Part shown: positions 12,137 to 25,300 of the stretch, one piece after another | Layout: each line of letters opens with the position of its first letter | Position numbering within the stretch: position 1 is the stretch's first letter | Assembly: GCF_025766255.1 (NCBI RefSeq) | Contig: NW_026516829.1 | Coordinates: 1 to 64,000 of the forward strand | DNA length: 64,000 nucleotides | Direction of reading: 5' to 3' | Origin: Zychaea mexicana | Lineage: Eukaryota > Mucoromycota > Mucoromycetes > Mucorales > Lichtheimiaceae | The notes under the pieces: generated by a model | The model's database searches: none | Seen by the model: the letters and a program-made list of their open reading frames with translations, nothing else | What the model was told of the DNA's origin: nothing | Position numbers and translations under genes: made by a program

Positions 12137-12711
12137 TTTCGCCAATTATTTGTATGCATGTTAGATAAAATCCTTTATACACAAAATAGAAAAATAATGC
12201 GGGTTACACGTTGACACCTGAAGAAAGTGACTTAGGTCAATGTTGTCTAGTAACAGTACAAGTACTATACTACAGATGAAATAATGCAGAGCTTCTTACC
12301 GTTAGACACCATCATCATCCTTGTTGGCTGCTGTTATGTCCAACTAAACCTGCATACATTGCTCTGATGCTAACATTCTACATAACAGCTATAATATTTT
12401 TCTGGAACGAAACATGCTACTATGCCACTGTTTGAACGGTGGCAGCTTGTTACCAAAGATGCTGCTACTGTTATGACTTACTAAAATATTGTCATAATAA
12501 CAGATATACGATATGTACTTATTTCTAGAATTAATTAATGTCTTGCTGTAGGTTTCGGCACTACGAGTACTACTGCATGAAGCTGCATATGTCTACGTAG
12601 TTCTTCATATACAGTATTTCCGATCCCAGACGCATGACGTCCCGCGGGCGCTATAGCGCTATATAAAGGGGTACATGCTGCCGATTAAAATCAATCAACG
12701 TTTCTTTCTAA
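12137..12711. promoter_or_regulatory. Promoter region of GNAT gene 2, with palindrome cluster
   Basis: Immediately upstream of the second acetyltransferase are, in order: a CRE-like TGACGTC (12635-12641), the palindrome CCCGCGGG (12641-12648), the perfect 12-bp palindrome GCGCTATAGCGC (12648-12659) and TATATAAAG (12660-12668). The TATA-like box lies 44 bp before the ATG. The GC-rich island is conspicuous in AT-rich DNA. bZIP binding to the TGACGTC element is inference from consensus only. Confidence 0.5.
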
Positions 12712-13431
12712 ATGGTGCCCGAACGGTTGGATACCATATACGTACGTAAGACAACATCTGACGATGTGAAGCATACGCAAAGTATAGTCGACATGGTGAA
12801 CAAAGCATTTGGCGGAAGAGGAAGTACGAAGTGAAACAGTGATCTGTAATGGAAAATATACCATTTTCTATACATAACGAGCTCAATGACATATTAATTG
12901 ATGGAAAAAATAGATGGATGGGTGTCTAACAAGGATATCGTTTCCGGCGACAGAATTACTTCTGAAGACATCAAGCGATTAATCGCTGAAAGTGATGGGA
13001 AAACTTCAGCCCTTTTTTGTGCATTTAGGAAACGCTCAACGAACGGGACTCACGATAACAGTCAAGGAACCGAAGAAGATGAGATCGTTGTGGGTGCAAC
13101 GTCGGTAGGGCCAAACGAAGATGGTAGCAACAGTAACAATAAGGACGCTTGTCTTTTGCACAATTTTGCCGTTTTACCAGAGCTACAGTCCTCTGGAGTC
13201 GGTCACATGTTGACACGAACGACGCTAAACTATGCCAAGAACGAACTGGGATATAATGTTGCGTATTTGCGTATTTTTGAAGAAAAAACAAAACTGCGAG
13301 CTTGGGTTTGTCAAGTATTTGGCTTTCAAGAAGTTGGTACTTTTGATTATCCCCAGCCACATCGTCTCAAAACAAAATCTCACTACATTATTCTTAAAAA
13401 AGAACTCTCATGTACCAATAGCTCATTGTAG
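12712..13431 (+). CDS. GNAT-family N-acetyltransferase, copy 2 (2 exons)
   Basis: Paralogue of the preceding gene; exons 12712-12823 and 12914-13431, 209 residues. The single intron interrupts the same point (after the VNxxF segment) as in copy 1, which supports tandem duplication. The N-terminus YVRKTTSDDVKHTQSIVDMV parallels copy 1. Motif A reads LHNFAVLPELQSSGVGHMLT, so the basic/Gln-x-x-Gly-x-Gly/Ala loop is changed from RKRGLG to QSSGVG; this is still compatible with acetyl-CoA binding. LRIFEEKTKLRAWVCQVFGF corresponds to motif B. A Ser/Asn-rich insert (about residues 79-119) is absent from copy 1. The two copies are clearly diverged, so the duplication is old. Confidence 0.8.
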
Positions 13432-13559
13432 TTTTGTTGATAACGACTACAGCATGTAAAACTCGTTGCGTCATTATAAAGCTCAACAGCATGTCGATTC
13501 TTGTCTGATTATTTTTTTAGCTGCTTTGAAGGATAATAGACTAGTGATGAATAGAAGGA

Positions 13560-16090
13560 GCTATCTTTCTTAACACACGCCGCAGAGTCTTTCCAGGTAC
13601 AGTTTTTGGAAGTTGATCACAAAATACTACAGTATAAATATGCTTGTAGGCAGCAACTTTTTCTGCTACGAGTTGGTTCAATGCCGTGACTATTTCTTCG
13701 CTTCCCTATACCCCCTGTATTAGCACTATGTAGGCGCAGGGAACTTCACTAGCTTACTCTAGATCATAATGAACAATAACCGCGCTATTGGCAACATTCG
13801 GATGTTTTAGCTGTATAACAAAGAATAGCACAACTCGTTATTACCACCAGAGTCAACCGTGAAACGAAGAAAAAGTGTAGTCCCCCACGTATGTGACATT
13901 AAGTGATTACACCATCAACCGAACCACACCACTTCCATCACCATCACCATGTCTGTCACGTACAAGCAAGTCTTCCAGTTCAGCAGGGGCAACCTATACA
14001 CAAAAAGTGGATCAAGTCATAACTAAGTATATACATATAGCAAGTATGGTCTCTGGTCATTAATTATCAAAAGAGAAGTTTGGCACCAACCTGAAAACCT
14101 TTGTACTTGATTAACTCTTTGATGCGATCAACAATAAAAATATGTCCGCTTTCATCAATCATTGCTTTATCTCCGGTATGATATGGTAATATCCGTTAGA
14201 ATCGATGCACCGTGCTGTTTCTTCCGGACGATTTAGATATCCCTGGGTTAATGAGCATATATGAAAGAAGTGTATATTTACAAGCACCATTTAATACCAC
14301 ACCGTTGTTGGTATTTCGTATTATACAAAAGGCTGACAAGATGAAGAATCATTTCTACTACTGTACATGTCCATACCTTCATGATGTTTGGTCCCTTCAC
14401 CAGTAGCTCCCCACGGCTATCAAATCCTACATCAAGTAATTCATAGAATCAGTGAATTCTATGCATAGCAACCCATTATATATCGGCATTAGCAAGTGAA
14501 ATTTTGTTCTGTATGTACCATATTCTTTTTCATCAACTACTCTGGCTTGTATTCCAGGTACAAGCACCCCTGCTGAGCCTACAGTAAACGACGACGAGGT
14601 TATATACCGTACGCCGACAGTCAAGTGTTTCGATTTTACCTTTAGCAAGATCTTTTTCTCGCTGAACACAGATAATTCCCGATCCTTCTGTCAAACAATA
14701 TGCTTGCTTTACTACGACTCCTTTGAGCCGTTCTTGGAACTGTTGTATCAAGTCAGGACCAGCAGGTGCTGCACCAGTTAACACCGCTTCCAATGAAGAC
14801 AAATCATATCGATCAACGGCACGGTCTCTTGCTAAAGAAAGCAGGATAGGTGGGACCACATATGTAAAGGTAATTCTGTATTTTTGCACAGCCTCACAAA
14901 AAAGCAAGTTTTTAAACCGTTGAAGCACATAAATGGCGGCCTTCATGTAGAGTGGGGCGAGAAAGCATATAGTCAGCCCGTAAATATGGTAGAAAGGAAT
15001 TGCGGACAGAACACAAGATGTCGGTTTTCGGTAGTATCATACCCAGATTCTACAGCCGAGTATTGGTATATGTTGGACATGATGTTGCCGTGCCTATAAA
15101 CATAAATAGATTATATTGACAGTCAATAATGCTGCGTGACACCGCTAACGTTTGATAGTACAATTATAATTTTGAGGCAATTGTATTTCCGTTGACATTA
15201 CACCTTTGCTCTTTCCTATAACGCGATACGGAAAAACACTTACAAATTAGTAATTGAGCACTGAGATAAGTTTTGGCCCAGATTCCCTATATACATTACC
15301 TGTAGTCCCTGATGAAAAGCAAAGGAACGCAACAGTATCTAGTACTTCCTTTACAGATTTGAACTCGAATGGTTTTATTATATGCTCGCCAATCAAAGCT
15401 CTTGAGAAAGGCTGAATTCCTTCAACCATTTCGTCTCGAAAAACAAAAATAGATGACTTCTCCAACCCTGCACTTTGTGCTGCAAGGAGTGCCTTATCAA
15501 TATTAGACGCATGTGATATGAAGAACCTTGACACTTGTTTTTCGAATTTGGTACACCAACTCCTCTACTGTATACGATGGATTCGATGGGCTGACAATTC
15601 CACCTAAAAAAATAAAGTTATTATCTCTAAGAAGCAAATTCGGATGGTAACAAAAAGTCATATATCCTTAAAAAATTATAGTTGCCGACCTGTTATCAAA
15701 GTACCACATACTGGCACCGCATACATAGTCAACCTATTTTTGTAATACGAGTGTCCAAATATTATGCGTTTAGTGTTTATGTAAAGTTGCATATATATCC
15801 CAGAAACAATAAAATACAGCTGCCACCTTAGTCGGCACACAATATACAATCTCATGATCAAGACACATACCATGTTTGGTGCGTACACCACTAGAACATC
15901 TCCAACTTGGAAGTTACAATACCCTGTAAACCTGCACCAAAGCGGTAAACCATATCTTTCAGCTTGCTAAAAGTAAGTTTTATGAGCTGATAATGCATCC
16001 ACAAAGCACACCCGACCTGGGTCGTGATTTTGCTCATCATTTTCGAAAATTGATTGTACGATTCCTGTTTTGGGAAATGTGGCGGAAAAT
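13560..16090 (-). pseudogene. 4-coumarate-CoA-ligase-like acyl-CoA synthetase, decayed
   Basis: Relic of an ANL-superfamily (AMP-binding) acyl-CoA synthetase. On the minus strand in order: TGIVQSIFEND and GRVCFVDALSAHKTY (about 16055-15975), YTVEELVYQI (15572-15543), ASNIDKALLAAQSAGLEKS (about 15510), LCFSSGTTG (about 15310), HGNIMSNIYQYS (about 15080), IPFYHIYGLTICF (about 15000), VVPPILLSLARDRAV (about 14860), GSAGVLVPGIQARVVDE (about 14570), GELLVKGPNIMK (about 14400), [20 protein letters not shown] (about 14180), [11 protein letters not shown] and PKTVPGKTLRRVLRKI (about 13600). Lesions: a 1-nt shift near 15970; shifts near 15525 and 15030; loss of the residues joining SSGTTG to HGN, including the LPKGV segment; and two in-frame stops (DLE-stop, 13757-13759; QGV-stop, 13711-13713) in the C-terminal domain. 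Several introns are still recognisable. The best-preserved exons are those of the adenylation core. Confidence 0.88.
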
Positions 16091-16743
16091 AAGTGAGGAT
16101 GGATGCTATCGGCGGTTATTGTATGTAGAGTCGATGTAGACGCTAGTAATAGCACTAGTACAGGAATTAGATGTAATTGTGCTTGCCATAAAGCTCCTGG
16201 TAATAGTTCGCAAAAAATTAGAAAGAGGAAAGGACAGGTGGAATAAAAATTCACGATTTTTATCGAAGTGCATTGCCCCGTTAATTGCTTGTGACTTTTA
16301 CTGCGTATCGACATATCGACATATCGACGACAATGACGTTTGACAAAGTCGGCATATTTTCCGCTTCACTTGACGTATAGCGAGTTGTACCTGCATTTTA
16401 TGAATGGAAACGTATGAGACCGGTCATTGCATCAAGTTGCTTTCAGTGCCGTTTTTTAGTAAGTGAATGACGAAAGAAAAAAATAAGTCTACTTACGTGT
16501 GTTATACCCTCTGCTTATAGTATGTCGTGCCGATACAACCCAACGTACATCATAAGTTCTGCGAAGCACATCATGGCTAAGCTCAATATGTAGAGCATAC
16601 CAACAAGCTTGCGTTATAGCCATTGCTATTTGAAAGTTGTTAGTAAGAAAGTGACATGAAATAAAAAAGAATGTATTATTATACAATTACTATGTAAGTT
16701 CTATGTGTTATTATAAAATCTATAGTTAATAGTTGTTGGTTTT

Positions 16744-17865
16744 CTAATTCTGCAGATCATAATCGAACAAATGATCAAATGCTTCGCCACATCCATTTTC
16801 CTTCATCCAGTCTTGCAGCTTGTTAAGGTCATTGTGGTTAGCGAATTGGCCGTGAATATCAAATTTATGCTCAGTCATATCACAAAACCGCCTTAAAGCG
16901 TTCATTGCTGCAACTGATTCGCATTCCGTTTTCTCTTGCCATTTGGAAGACATTTTGCGATGTGAAGCTGGTATATCGGACCAAGAAACGGTTTTGATAT
17001 CGTTGATGAACCGTGATACATCCTATTGCAGATACATTTATCAAACTACACATTTAGTAAATGGTGGCTCACATCTTTTCTAAATTGCAGGTCTTTCCAA
17101 AGCTGACCTTCTCTTTTCCTTCTAGACACATAGCACCTGGTTTTCCTGGGCACAGAAATCCAGTGATCTTGTATTTTGGTGCCCAGTCGATAATATGTCC
17201 ACGCTATAATGTTCATCATAATTAATGGCCACGGACGAGGTGCGTTTATTGGCACGATCCACCAAAATCTAGGGGAATAATGCGTTGCTATGCAGTACCT
17301 TTTCTCGGGTATAAATCATAGGAAACCAAATCCATTCCCGGACAAATGTGCAGGGACCTTCATCCTTGGCATTTTTCTTTTTGTCAATGGCTTCTTGTTC
17401 GGCTAATGCTCGTTCAGCGATAGGCTCGGCTTCGGCCTGAACATACTGAATTTTTTCAAGGATGCATGAAGCACGGTCATCTGCACTAGCTTCGTACGCC
17501 TGCAAAAGCTCTGTTAATGAACGATGCGCTTCGCGCGATAGCCAGGCGCTGTTGGCAGAAGCAATAGCAAGATCGAACTCGGCCTGTCGTTTGATGGACA
17601 GTTGACAAAAGATTGACAGCGGCAGCTCCTGGTCACGAGCTGATAAAAGAAGCTTGATTTCAAAACTGATCGATTCTCCCACGTTCTTTGTCTGATTCAG
17701 TTTATCGTCGTCATTGGTTTCGTGGAGCTGCTGTAATTCACGATATGTCGTCAAATCTCGTTCGCTTCGAAAACGAAATTCGTCTTCTCCATAGTACATT
17801 GACTGTAATAACTCGACGACATTAATGACATCTTCAATTGAATCCAGAGTCAAGTCGAGCGCCAT
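16744..17865 (-). CDS. RWD domain / DUF1115 protein, RWDD2-like (3 exons)
   Basis: Protein of the RWDD2 type: an N-terminal RWD domain followed by a PRP3-like C-terminal domain (DUF1115); the molecular role of the family is poorly defined. Exons 17865-17299, 17203-17108 and 17022-16744, all phase 0; 313 residues. The start ATG at 17865 is preferred over an upstream in-frame ATG because LDLTLDSIEDVINVVELLQS is the normal first helix of an RWD domain, with MYYGEDEFRF next. The diagnostic block is WIWFPMIYTREKR running across intron 1 into IIDWAPKYKITGFLCPGKPG and CLEGKEK. The C-terminus ends in DWMKENGCGEAFDHLF. No signal peptide or membrane segment. It is divergent from the TAF2 gene across about 1.5 kb. 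Confidence 0.85.
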
Positions 17866-19363
17866 GGCCAAAGTAGAAAAGAGAAAGGCACATATACACA
17901 CAAATCAATGAAACTATTGCTTACGTCACCAATTCTCGCAATTTAACGTGCAGCAATCTCAAAAGCGACCATAATCTTTTCGGATCATACGATAAGTAGT
18001 GTGCCTACCGGCGGCTCTTGTGCACCTTCATAAAAGATCTTTTAAAGGGATGCGCCGCATATATCATTCACCCTAAAAGTTTCTATCGATAACGATCACC
18101 TAATCATATGTAGTCAAAACAGACGTGATCCGCTCTATGGGATGAGAGAGAATAGCACTGTTGACCACAAATTAGTGATGGGATATACGCAGAATCAATT
18201 GCTGAACGAAACAAAGTCATGCGAGCATTAATAAAAGCTGATGCGAGAGTTTTATAATGCAGGCGCTGTGGTTAGGGACTCGTCCAATAATCTCCACTCT
18301 ACAGCTGACGGTCATCGAGCTGAGAATATAAAATACAACGAACGTAATTACAAGGTAGATCATAAAGTGTCATTCTAGACCGCCTCGTCGTCAATTTCAA
18401 GGCAAAACGTGAGTTTGTGCATTCATCGGGCGCGCAAAACAAGCAGTATCACAGGCCAATGTTTTAATAGATTACTTCAACGCCATTGTCTATTCGTGCC
18501 CTTAATTTACAAGCACTGTATTAGTGCTTGTGCCTGATCTCGGTAACTCATGATGATCAAAACTTACACAGTACGAGAAATGCATAAAGACTGTGACGGC
18601 TTGTGCATCTCGTACTCCATTTACTATAATAAAGAAGCTAAGAAAGAAATTTGATTGTTTACAATGATGCAATGATTTTCAATAAAACATCCCAATTCAA
18701 ATATTGGAGTTTTCAGTCTACTCAATATCGGTAAACCAAAGACCATCCATTTTGGCACCCATTATCAAACAAGCCTCATCTGAAGACGCATTATGTATGA
18801 TATTTAGAATGAGGCGTTCAGCGAGACAGAGGAAGTCAAACGACGGTATTAAAAACGTAGGAGCTCACTAACGAAATGTCGTATCCATAGCAAGTCCTAT
18901 AGCAAAATAAGATTCTCAGCGAAAATCATAAATTAAGGCGAATATTTCATAAAAGTGGATTGATGTACTTTTTTTATCTCGTTTTGTGAGTATCACCACT
19001 TGTATCCTCTTCCTCTGCTTCTTTGAACATATTCGGCCTGGCAGGTCAATCCTTAAAGGGGTCCGAAAAGGAAGCTAGTGCGCTATTGTATATAACAGTC
19101 ACAAAATTCGTGATAATTAGCCAAAGAGCTCACGAACACTCTCACTCCTTTGCTGTGATTGAACCGTTCTAGCGCTTTATACAATAAGTACATATCAAGC
19201 CGTTATACGTCGCCAGGAATCTTGTGATGCAGCGAGCGTTTACTTTATAAGTATCTTTTACCCATTAGTTCCGATGGAAGTTTTGATATAACTGCCCTTT
19301 TGTTTTTTCTCTTATTATACTAACATTATCTTTTTCATATTCTTTTTTGCTCGTTTATACAAG
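17866..19363. promoter_or_regulatory. Divergent intergenic region RWDD2-like / TAF2; TAF2 first exon unresolved
   Basis: About 1.5 kb without a recognisable complete gene. The first TAF2 exon that I can place starts at 19364 behind an acceptor (ATACAAG) in phase 2, so a short upstream exon with the start codon must lie here. The ATG at about 19226 followed by a GT (ATGCAGCGAGC then GTTTAC) would fit the phase but has a weak donor. No tandem repeats seen. Confidence 0.4.
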
Positions 19364-22300
19364 TCATGAACGGTTCGTGCTGGACATTGATCCGACTCGG
19401 CGACACATCAAGGTAATAAATTTTATTTCTCAGCTGAATTTACATTTACATCGGCAAACGAGGACATACAAATAGAATTATGTAAATATCTAACATAATA
19501 TATTAAGGGCTCGGCGGAACTCACCATCCAGCCTTTGCAAAAAAGACTGAGCAACATTCGGATCAACTGTCGGCAGTGCAGTACGTTCTTTCTCCTTAAT
19601 TTTTATAAATCAGTACATTATGATCTATATCTGCAGAAAGTACGGACGACTCATTACTATAATATATCGAATCGACAACACAAAAAAAAACAGAAATCAC
19701 TTCTGTAGAAGTTAATGAACAACGAGTGAGACACAGTTATGCAGACCCTGTTTCGGAACTCACGCTGGGAGAGAACACAACGGTCGCCCATCATCATGTA
19801 TATAAAAGCAAATATTTGAACGCATTACGGGAAGCCGACGAAGGCGAATTATTAATACCCATCCCGGACAGTTGTATCAAGCAGGTAATTAAGGTATACT
19901 TTTTGATATCAAGATCATATTCGTTAACGTGTCAATTTCATGTAGATATCCGAATCCGAAGCCCGCTTGGTAACGAACGATGTGTATATGCACGACACAA
20001 TGACGAGTAAGCAAAAGAGAGAATTGATAAATAGAAAACGAAATTGGGACCAATCAATGATAGTAGAAGCTTCCTTACTAACAGAGAAATGGTAATAATT
20101 GGGCTCAAATCTATAGCATTACATGATGACACTGTAATAGCCGACAAGACGAACGACCCCTTACCATCAACACCCACCTACGCGCCAATCACCGTTCGAG
20201 TCGAATATACACTGGAAAATCCACGGACTGGAGTGATATTTGTTGACCCTGATGAAATTGTTGCACCTTATGTGAGTAATTATGACGTCTACGGTTGCAA
20301 AAGTGTAACAAGGTTATTTTGGACAACTTATCAGATTTACGTTGTTGTAATTAGCGTTACCATCATTTGTATACCATAAATCAACCGCTGCCTGGAGCAA
20401 CGCGTTCCTGGTTACCATGTATCGATAGGATCCATGACCGATGTACTTGGGAAATGGACTTCATTGTGCCGAATAAGTTGGGCTCTTTACCCTACAAAAA
20501 CGATGGTGAGGATATAAGCGAAGACGAGTATCCGGCAATGGTAGTGTGCAGTGGCGACATGGTGGAACAGGTGAGTCTTTTCTTTATAATTTTTAATGAG
20601 GAAAGGGGTGCTGACCTTTTTGAGACTGCAGGGGATGCTGTTACATGAGAAAATGTTGTATGCCCCTGAGAGAACAAGCTAGAAGGGAGCAGAAAGAGAT
20701 TGACAACGACGTTTTCGTGTTTTTTCCCCTCTGATTAGGTCGTTCATCCACTGGACGTTTCACGTAAAATCGTACGCTATAATCTCTCGATACCAACAGC
20801 AGCACCATTTATCGGTTTTGCCGTCGGACCTTTTGAGATGATCAAATTAACGCCTGCGCAGCTGCAAGAAGAAGTGTTGACAGGAGCCGATTTAGATGAA
20901 AATCAGCAACAGAGTCTTATGGCGGAAATCAACATGATGGCCAACATTTATGCTTTTGCGCTACCAGGGCAACGAGAAGACCTTACTGTTAGCTGCAGCT
21001 TCTTGATGCATGCAAGTTTCTTTTCTATACAGATTTTCCTCCTTTAGAATTGGATTTGTGGCTGATTTTGATCGTTATACTGATTACGTTTATATGTGCA
21101 ATGTTTTATTTTAGGCCATGCATTTCTATGCTCAGGAGTACGGATCATACCCATTTACAGACTATAAACTGGTTTTTGTAGAGGACGCATGGAGTGAAAC
21201 AAGCTCTAGCGCTTCTCTTACAATTTACAGGTAGCGTTGCTATGAGAAAGTTATTGATATTCCTTTACTAACATGTCTACGCAACGTGCAAAATATCTAG
21301 CTCGCGTCTATTACATCCTCCTGATATCATCGATCAGACTTATAATACGCGAAGGGTTTTGAGTTTAGCTCTGGCTAGGCAATGGTTCGGTATTCATATT
21401 GTTCAGAAGTCGTGGCCAGACGCATGGCTCGTCTATGGATTATCGAATCTGATGGGTGCCTACTTTATCAAGCGCCACTTGGGTAATAGCGAATTCCGAT
21501 TACGCATGAAAAGAGTAAGTACCTTGCTTTGTGTTATGCAAATCACTTTTCTTTTGGCTTATACGCGTAATGATTTTGAAAGGATATGGAGCTTTGCTGC
21601 ACGCTCGATGTCAACCGACCTCCGTTATACAACCCAGCGCTACCATCGCCTCTTGATCCTGAAGATCTCGAATTTATCGATTTGAAGGCACCCCTAGTTC
21701 TATATATGCTGGACAGACGGATATGCAAAGCAGGCACCACACTTGGCCTGGCTCGCGTTATTTCCAAACTCCTCGTATCAGCCATTAGCGGTGAATTAGT
21801 CCACAACGCGCTCAGCACACATAACTTTTTGAAGTTATGCCGAAAACTCAGTGGTGTTGACACTAAAACATTCGCGGATCAATGGATTTACCGGAGCGGC
21901 TGTCCAAAATTCACATTTTCGTTCCATTTCAACCGCAAAAAGATGGTCGTCGAATTTTACATGAGCCAAGAGAACAGTAATGCATGTCTCGGTTCCAGCA
22001 AACACAATCCACCGTCGACGGATATGAATGTGGAAGGAGCGAATGGTGTTAACGGAGGCAATGGATCGATCGATTATCAGGACCTAGTAACACCACTGTT
22101 CACCGGCAATTTGACTGTACGTATTCACGAAGCAGACGGCACTCCTTACGAGCATATTTTGGATATTCAATCGGCCAAGCACAAATTCGAAGTGCAATTC
22201 AATACCAAATACAAACGTATCCGTCGAAACACGAAAAGATTTCTGGCAAAACAAGCAGCGGCTGCAGCAGCAGTTGCCGAAGAAGATGCCGACAAGGAGG

Positions 22301-25300
22301 ATGGTGAAGGTGGTACAACAAATGTACTCGGCATTATTCCAGCACTCGGTTTGGGCATGCCCGTTTTTGAAGATCCAAAGCAGCGCGAGATATGGAAGGT
22401 TGTGGAGTGGGGTCAAGATGAAGAAGATACCAGCGGTGCTGCCAGTGCTATGTTTGATTGGATTAGACTGGATGCCGATTTTGAATGGATCTGTACGATT
22501 GATTTCAAGCAGCCAGATTACATGTGGGCCGGCCAGTTGACTAAGGATCGAGATGTGGTAGCTCAATACGAGGTACTTTATTATTTTCAAGTGTAGGGTA
22601 CAGGATTGTATGGGAAATGTACGAAATAGGAAACTTACATTGGGTATTTTCTTTCCTTCATAGGCTATTGAAGCTCTCAAAAACATGCCATCATTACCCA
22701 CATCTACAAGTTTATTGCGTGCGCTATTGGACTCGAAATGTTTTTACAAGATTCGAATGGAGTCAGCTTATGCTCTAGCAAAGGTAAAATATATTCTCGA
22801 AGCCTAAAAGAGCGGGGCTGTTAATAATGATTAAACGACTATATATGACTTTGCTAAACTACGGGTGTTTAGTGCGGTGGCGGTGACAACGACTGGGTCG
22901 GTTTACATCAATTATACAAAATGTTCCAAGGCCGATATTGCTTCCCGCCAGCAGGTTCTCCATCTGATCCGGAAGACCCGTTGACATGGACACACGCAAT
23001 ACCAAAACCAAACAACTTTAGCACCTTGCCAGACTATTTTGTCCAAAAAGGCCTGGTTATTGCTTTTTCGCAAGTACGAGATGAAAATGGTGTTACACCA
23101 ATAAAAGTTCGACAGCTACTGCTGGATCTTCTAAAGTACAACGACAACATCGGCAATGAGGTATATAAGACGCTATTGTAGTAATAGAAGGATAATGTTT
23201 GTCGAAAGGAAAAGTGTGAATATGGTTTACTGATTATTCAACTGACTGATTTATATACAGTTTTCTGACAGTTATTATATTGCAACCATCATATCTGCTC
23301 TTGGAGATGCTTTTATACCCATGCGTGACACTTCCAATCCGGATAGCATGCAAATCGACGATGACGAAGGGGAGCAACTTTTGGCTGCTGCAGTATCTGA
23401 AATTGAGCGTTTTAGAACTCTGGATTGTGTGATCCCTACTTACCACAATATCGTAACCGTAAGCTGCATCAAGGTAAGGATTGATTTTGTTCAAAGTGCA
23501 AAACTGTTGATGAGTCGAGTAAGGTTGGTGGATGATATGTTGCTAACAACAAATGACAAACATATGTGGTGGTGTATATAGGCTCTAACAAATTTAATGT
23601 TGAACGGTGTGCTTGAGCCCAGTCTGAACCATTTTCTGCAATACACAAGGTCAGTAGTAGTGATGGATATCCCTGTTATACATTCTATCCAGTGCATACG
23701 GCAAATTTTATTGACTTTATTATGAATTGGACGAAAATAGATATGGCAACTATTTAGGCATTCGTTTGTGCGCGTTCGACAGCCTTTTCGTTCTTTGTGG
23801 ACTGACCGAAAATACCCTCACTGAATATTTCCTCAACGTCATCAAAGACGACCCATGCCCTTATGTTTCCCACTACGTGGCCCGTGCCATGTTGGCATGG
23901 CTGGGTCCTGCAATGCGTGACAAGCAAGAAGTTACGCAGAGTCGATTTGTGGAAGAGTTTGCTGAAGAAGAGGGCCGTGGATCTTTATTGGAGGAACGAC
24001 AGTTATCACAAAAAGCAAATGAGAACGAGGATGAAGTATATATCGAAAATCTGCGAAGGCAGTTTGAAGATAATATGGAGCTACAAGAGAATATATGGCG
24101 ACTGCTAAAGTATGTGCCAATTCATCATTTTTTTTGCCAAGAATTTATATGATCTCACGTAGAGTTACTAAATTGTGATGATTTTTCTTATTTAGTTCCA
24201 CCGAAAGTGCATCGCTTGATCACTCAGTACGTAAGAGCTTACTTCAATTTTGTGAATACATGTACAAACCGGTCGATGTTGGTATCAAGGTCACAATTCG
24301 TATGCCATCACTCGTACAAGATATCGCTGAAGATGTATCAGAACCTGCTATGCCTTCACCGCCCGTGCTTAAAATCAGCAAATCCAAACACGAAAAGCAT
24401 GATAAAATCAACAAGCATGAGAAACATGAAAAGCATGATAAACGCGAGAAGGCTGATAAACATGAGAAGTATCGTGCCCAAAAAGGAACGGCCAAAGAGA
24501 ATGGTAAGCACGGCGCTAATGCTGCGTGAAAAAAGAGACTGAAATATTCACTCATCCTCGTTTCACTTCTTTCCATTAGGTGAAGCGCCAGCTCGACCAG
24601 AAAAACGACCAAGTCTTCTGGAAAATACTGTTGCTCCAACGCACAAAGAAAACAAACAGCAACAGAAGAAACTACGTTCACCACCGGAGGTACCAGCAAC
24701 CGTTGCCCAACCAGCACCACCACCAGTTGCTCCTATATCAATTCCTTCTCCCCAACCTGTCTCCACAGCAGCGCCTACTCCAATACCAGAACCAGAACCA
24801 GCAACAGCAACAGTAGGAGCAGCATCTCAGCAACCTCCTCCGTCTGCTGCCGCTGATAACAAGCAGATTCCTTTGGCTGTTCCTAGGATTACTAGTAAGA
24901 AGCCTGATGGCATGACAGTGAGCGATTTCAAAAAGTGCCGAAGGATCCTTGGCAAAATCCAAAGGCATAAGTCTGCGCTCGCTTTTTTGCAGCCTGTCGA
25001 TGAAGAGCTTGATGGGGCTCCTCAATATTACAAGATCATCAAGTAAGCATTCTTAATTAACTTTTTTTAATGAAAAGGGACATGTAGCCGTTTTCTAACT
25101 GATGAAACTTTAACCAGAAAACCAATGGATATTGGCACCATTCGGGTATGTGATCTGTCTGAATTCTTGCTCTAGGTAGTGTCTTTCGCTAACTAGCTTT
25201 AAACCCAATCATTCGTAACAATACCATAGACGAAACTCGAAAAGGGCGAATATACCACTTATCAGCAACTGGATGACGATATTCGGTTGATGCTCAACAA

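Noticed and set aside
14212..14406. 64-codon plus-strand frame inside the acyl-CoA synthetase relic
   Set aside because: Antisense to a recognisable exon of the pseudogene; no independent support.
20007..20034. A 28-bp intron in TAF2
   Set aside because: Too short to be spliced; a 110-bp intron ending at 20116 in the same phase is preferred, though this is the least certain TAF2 junction.
22084..22701. 205-codon open frame on the minus strand
   Set aside because: It is antisense to the conserved TAF2 exon and its protein has no family features; a shadow frame.
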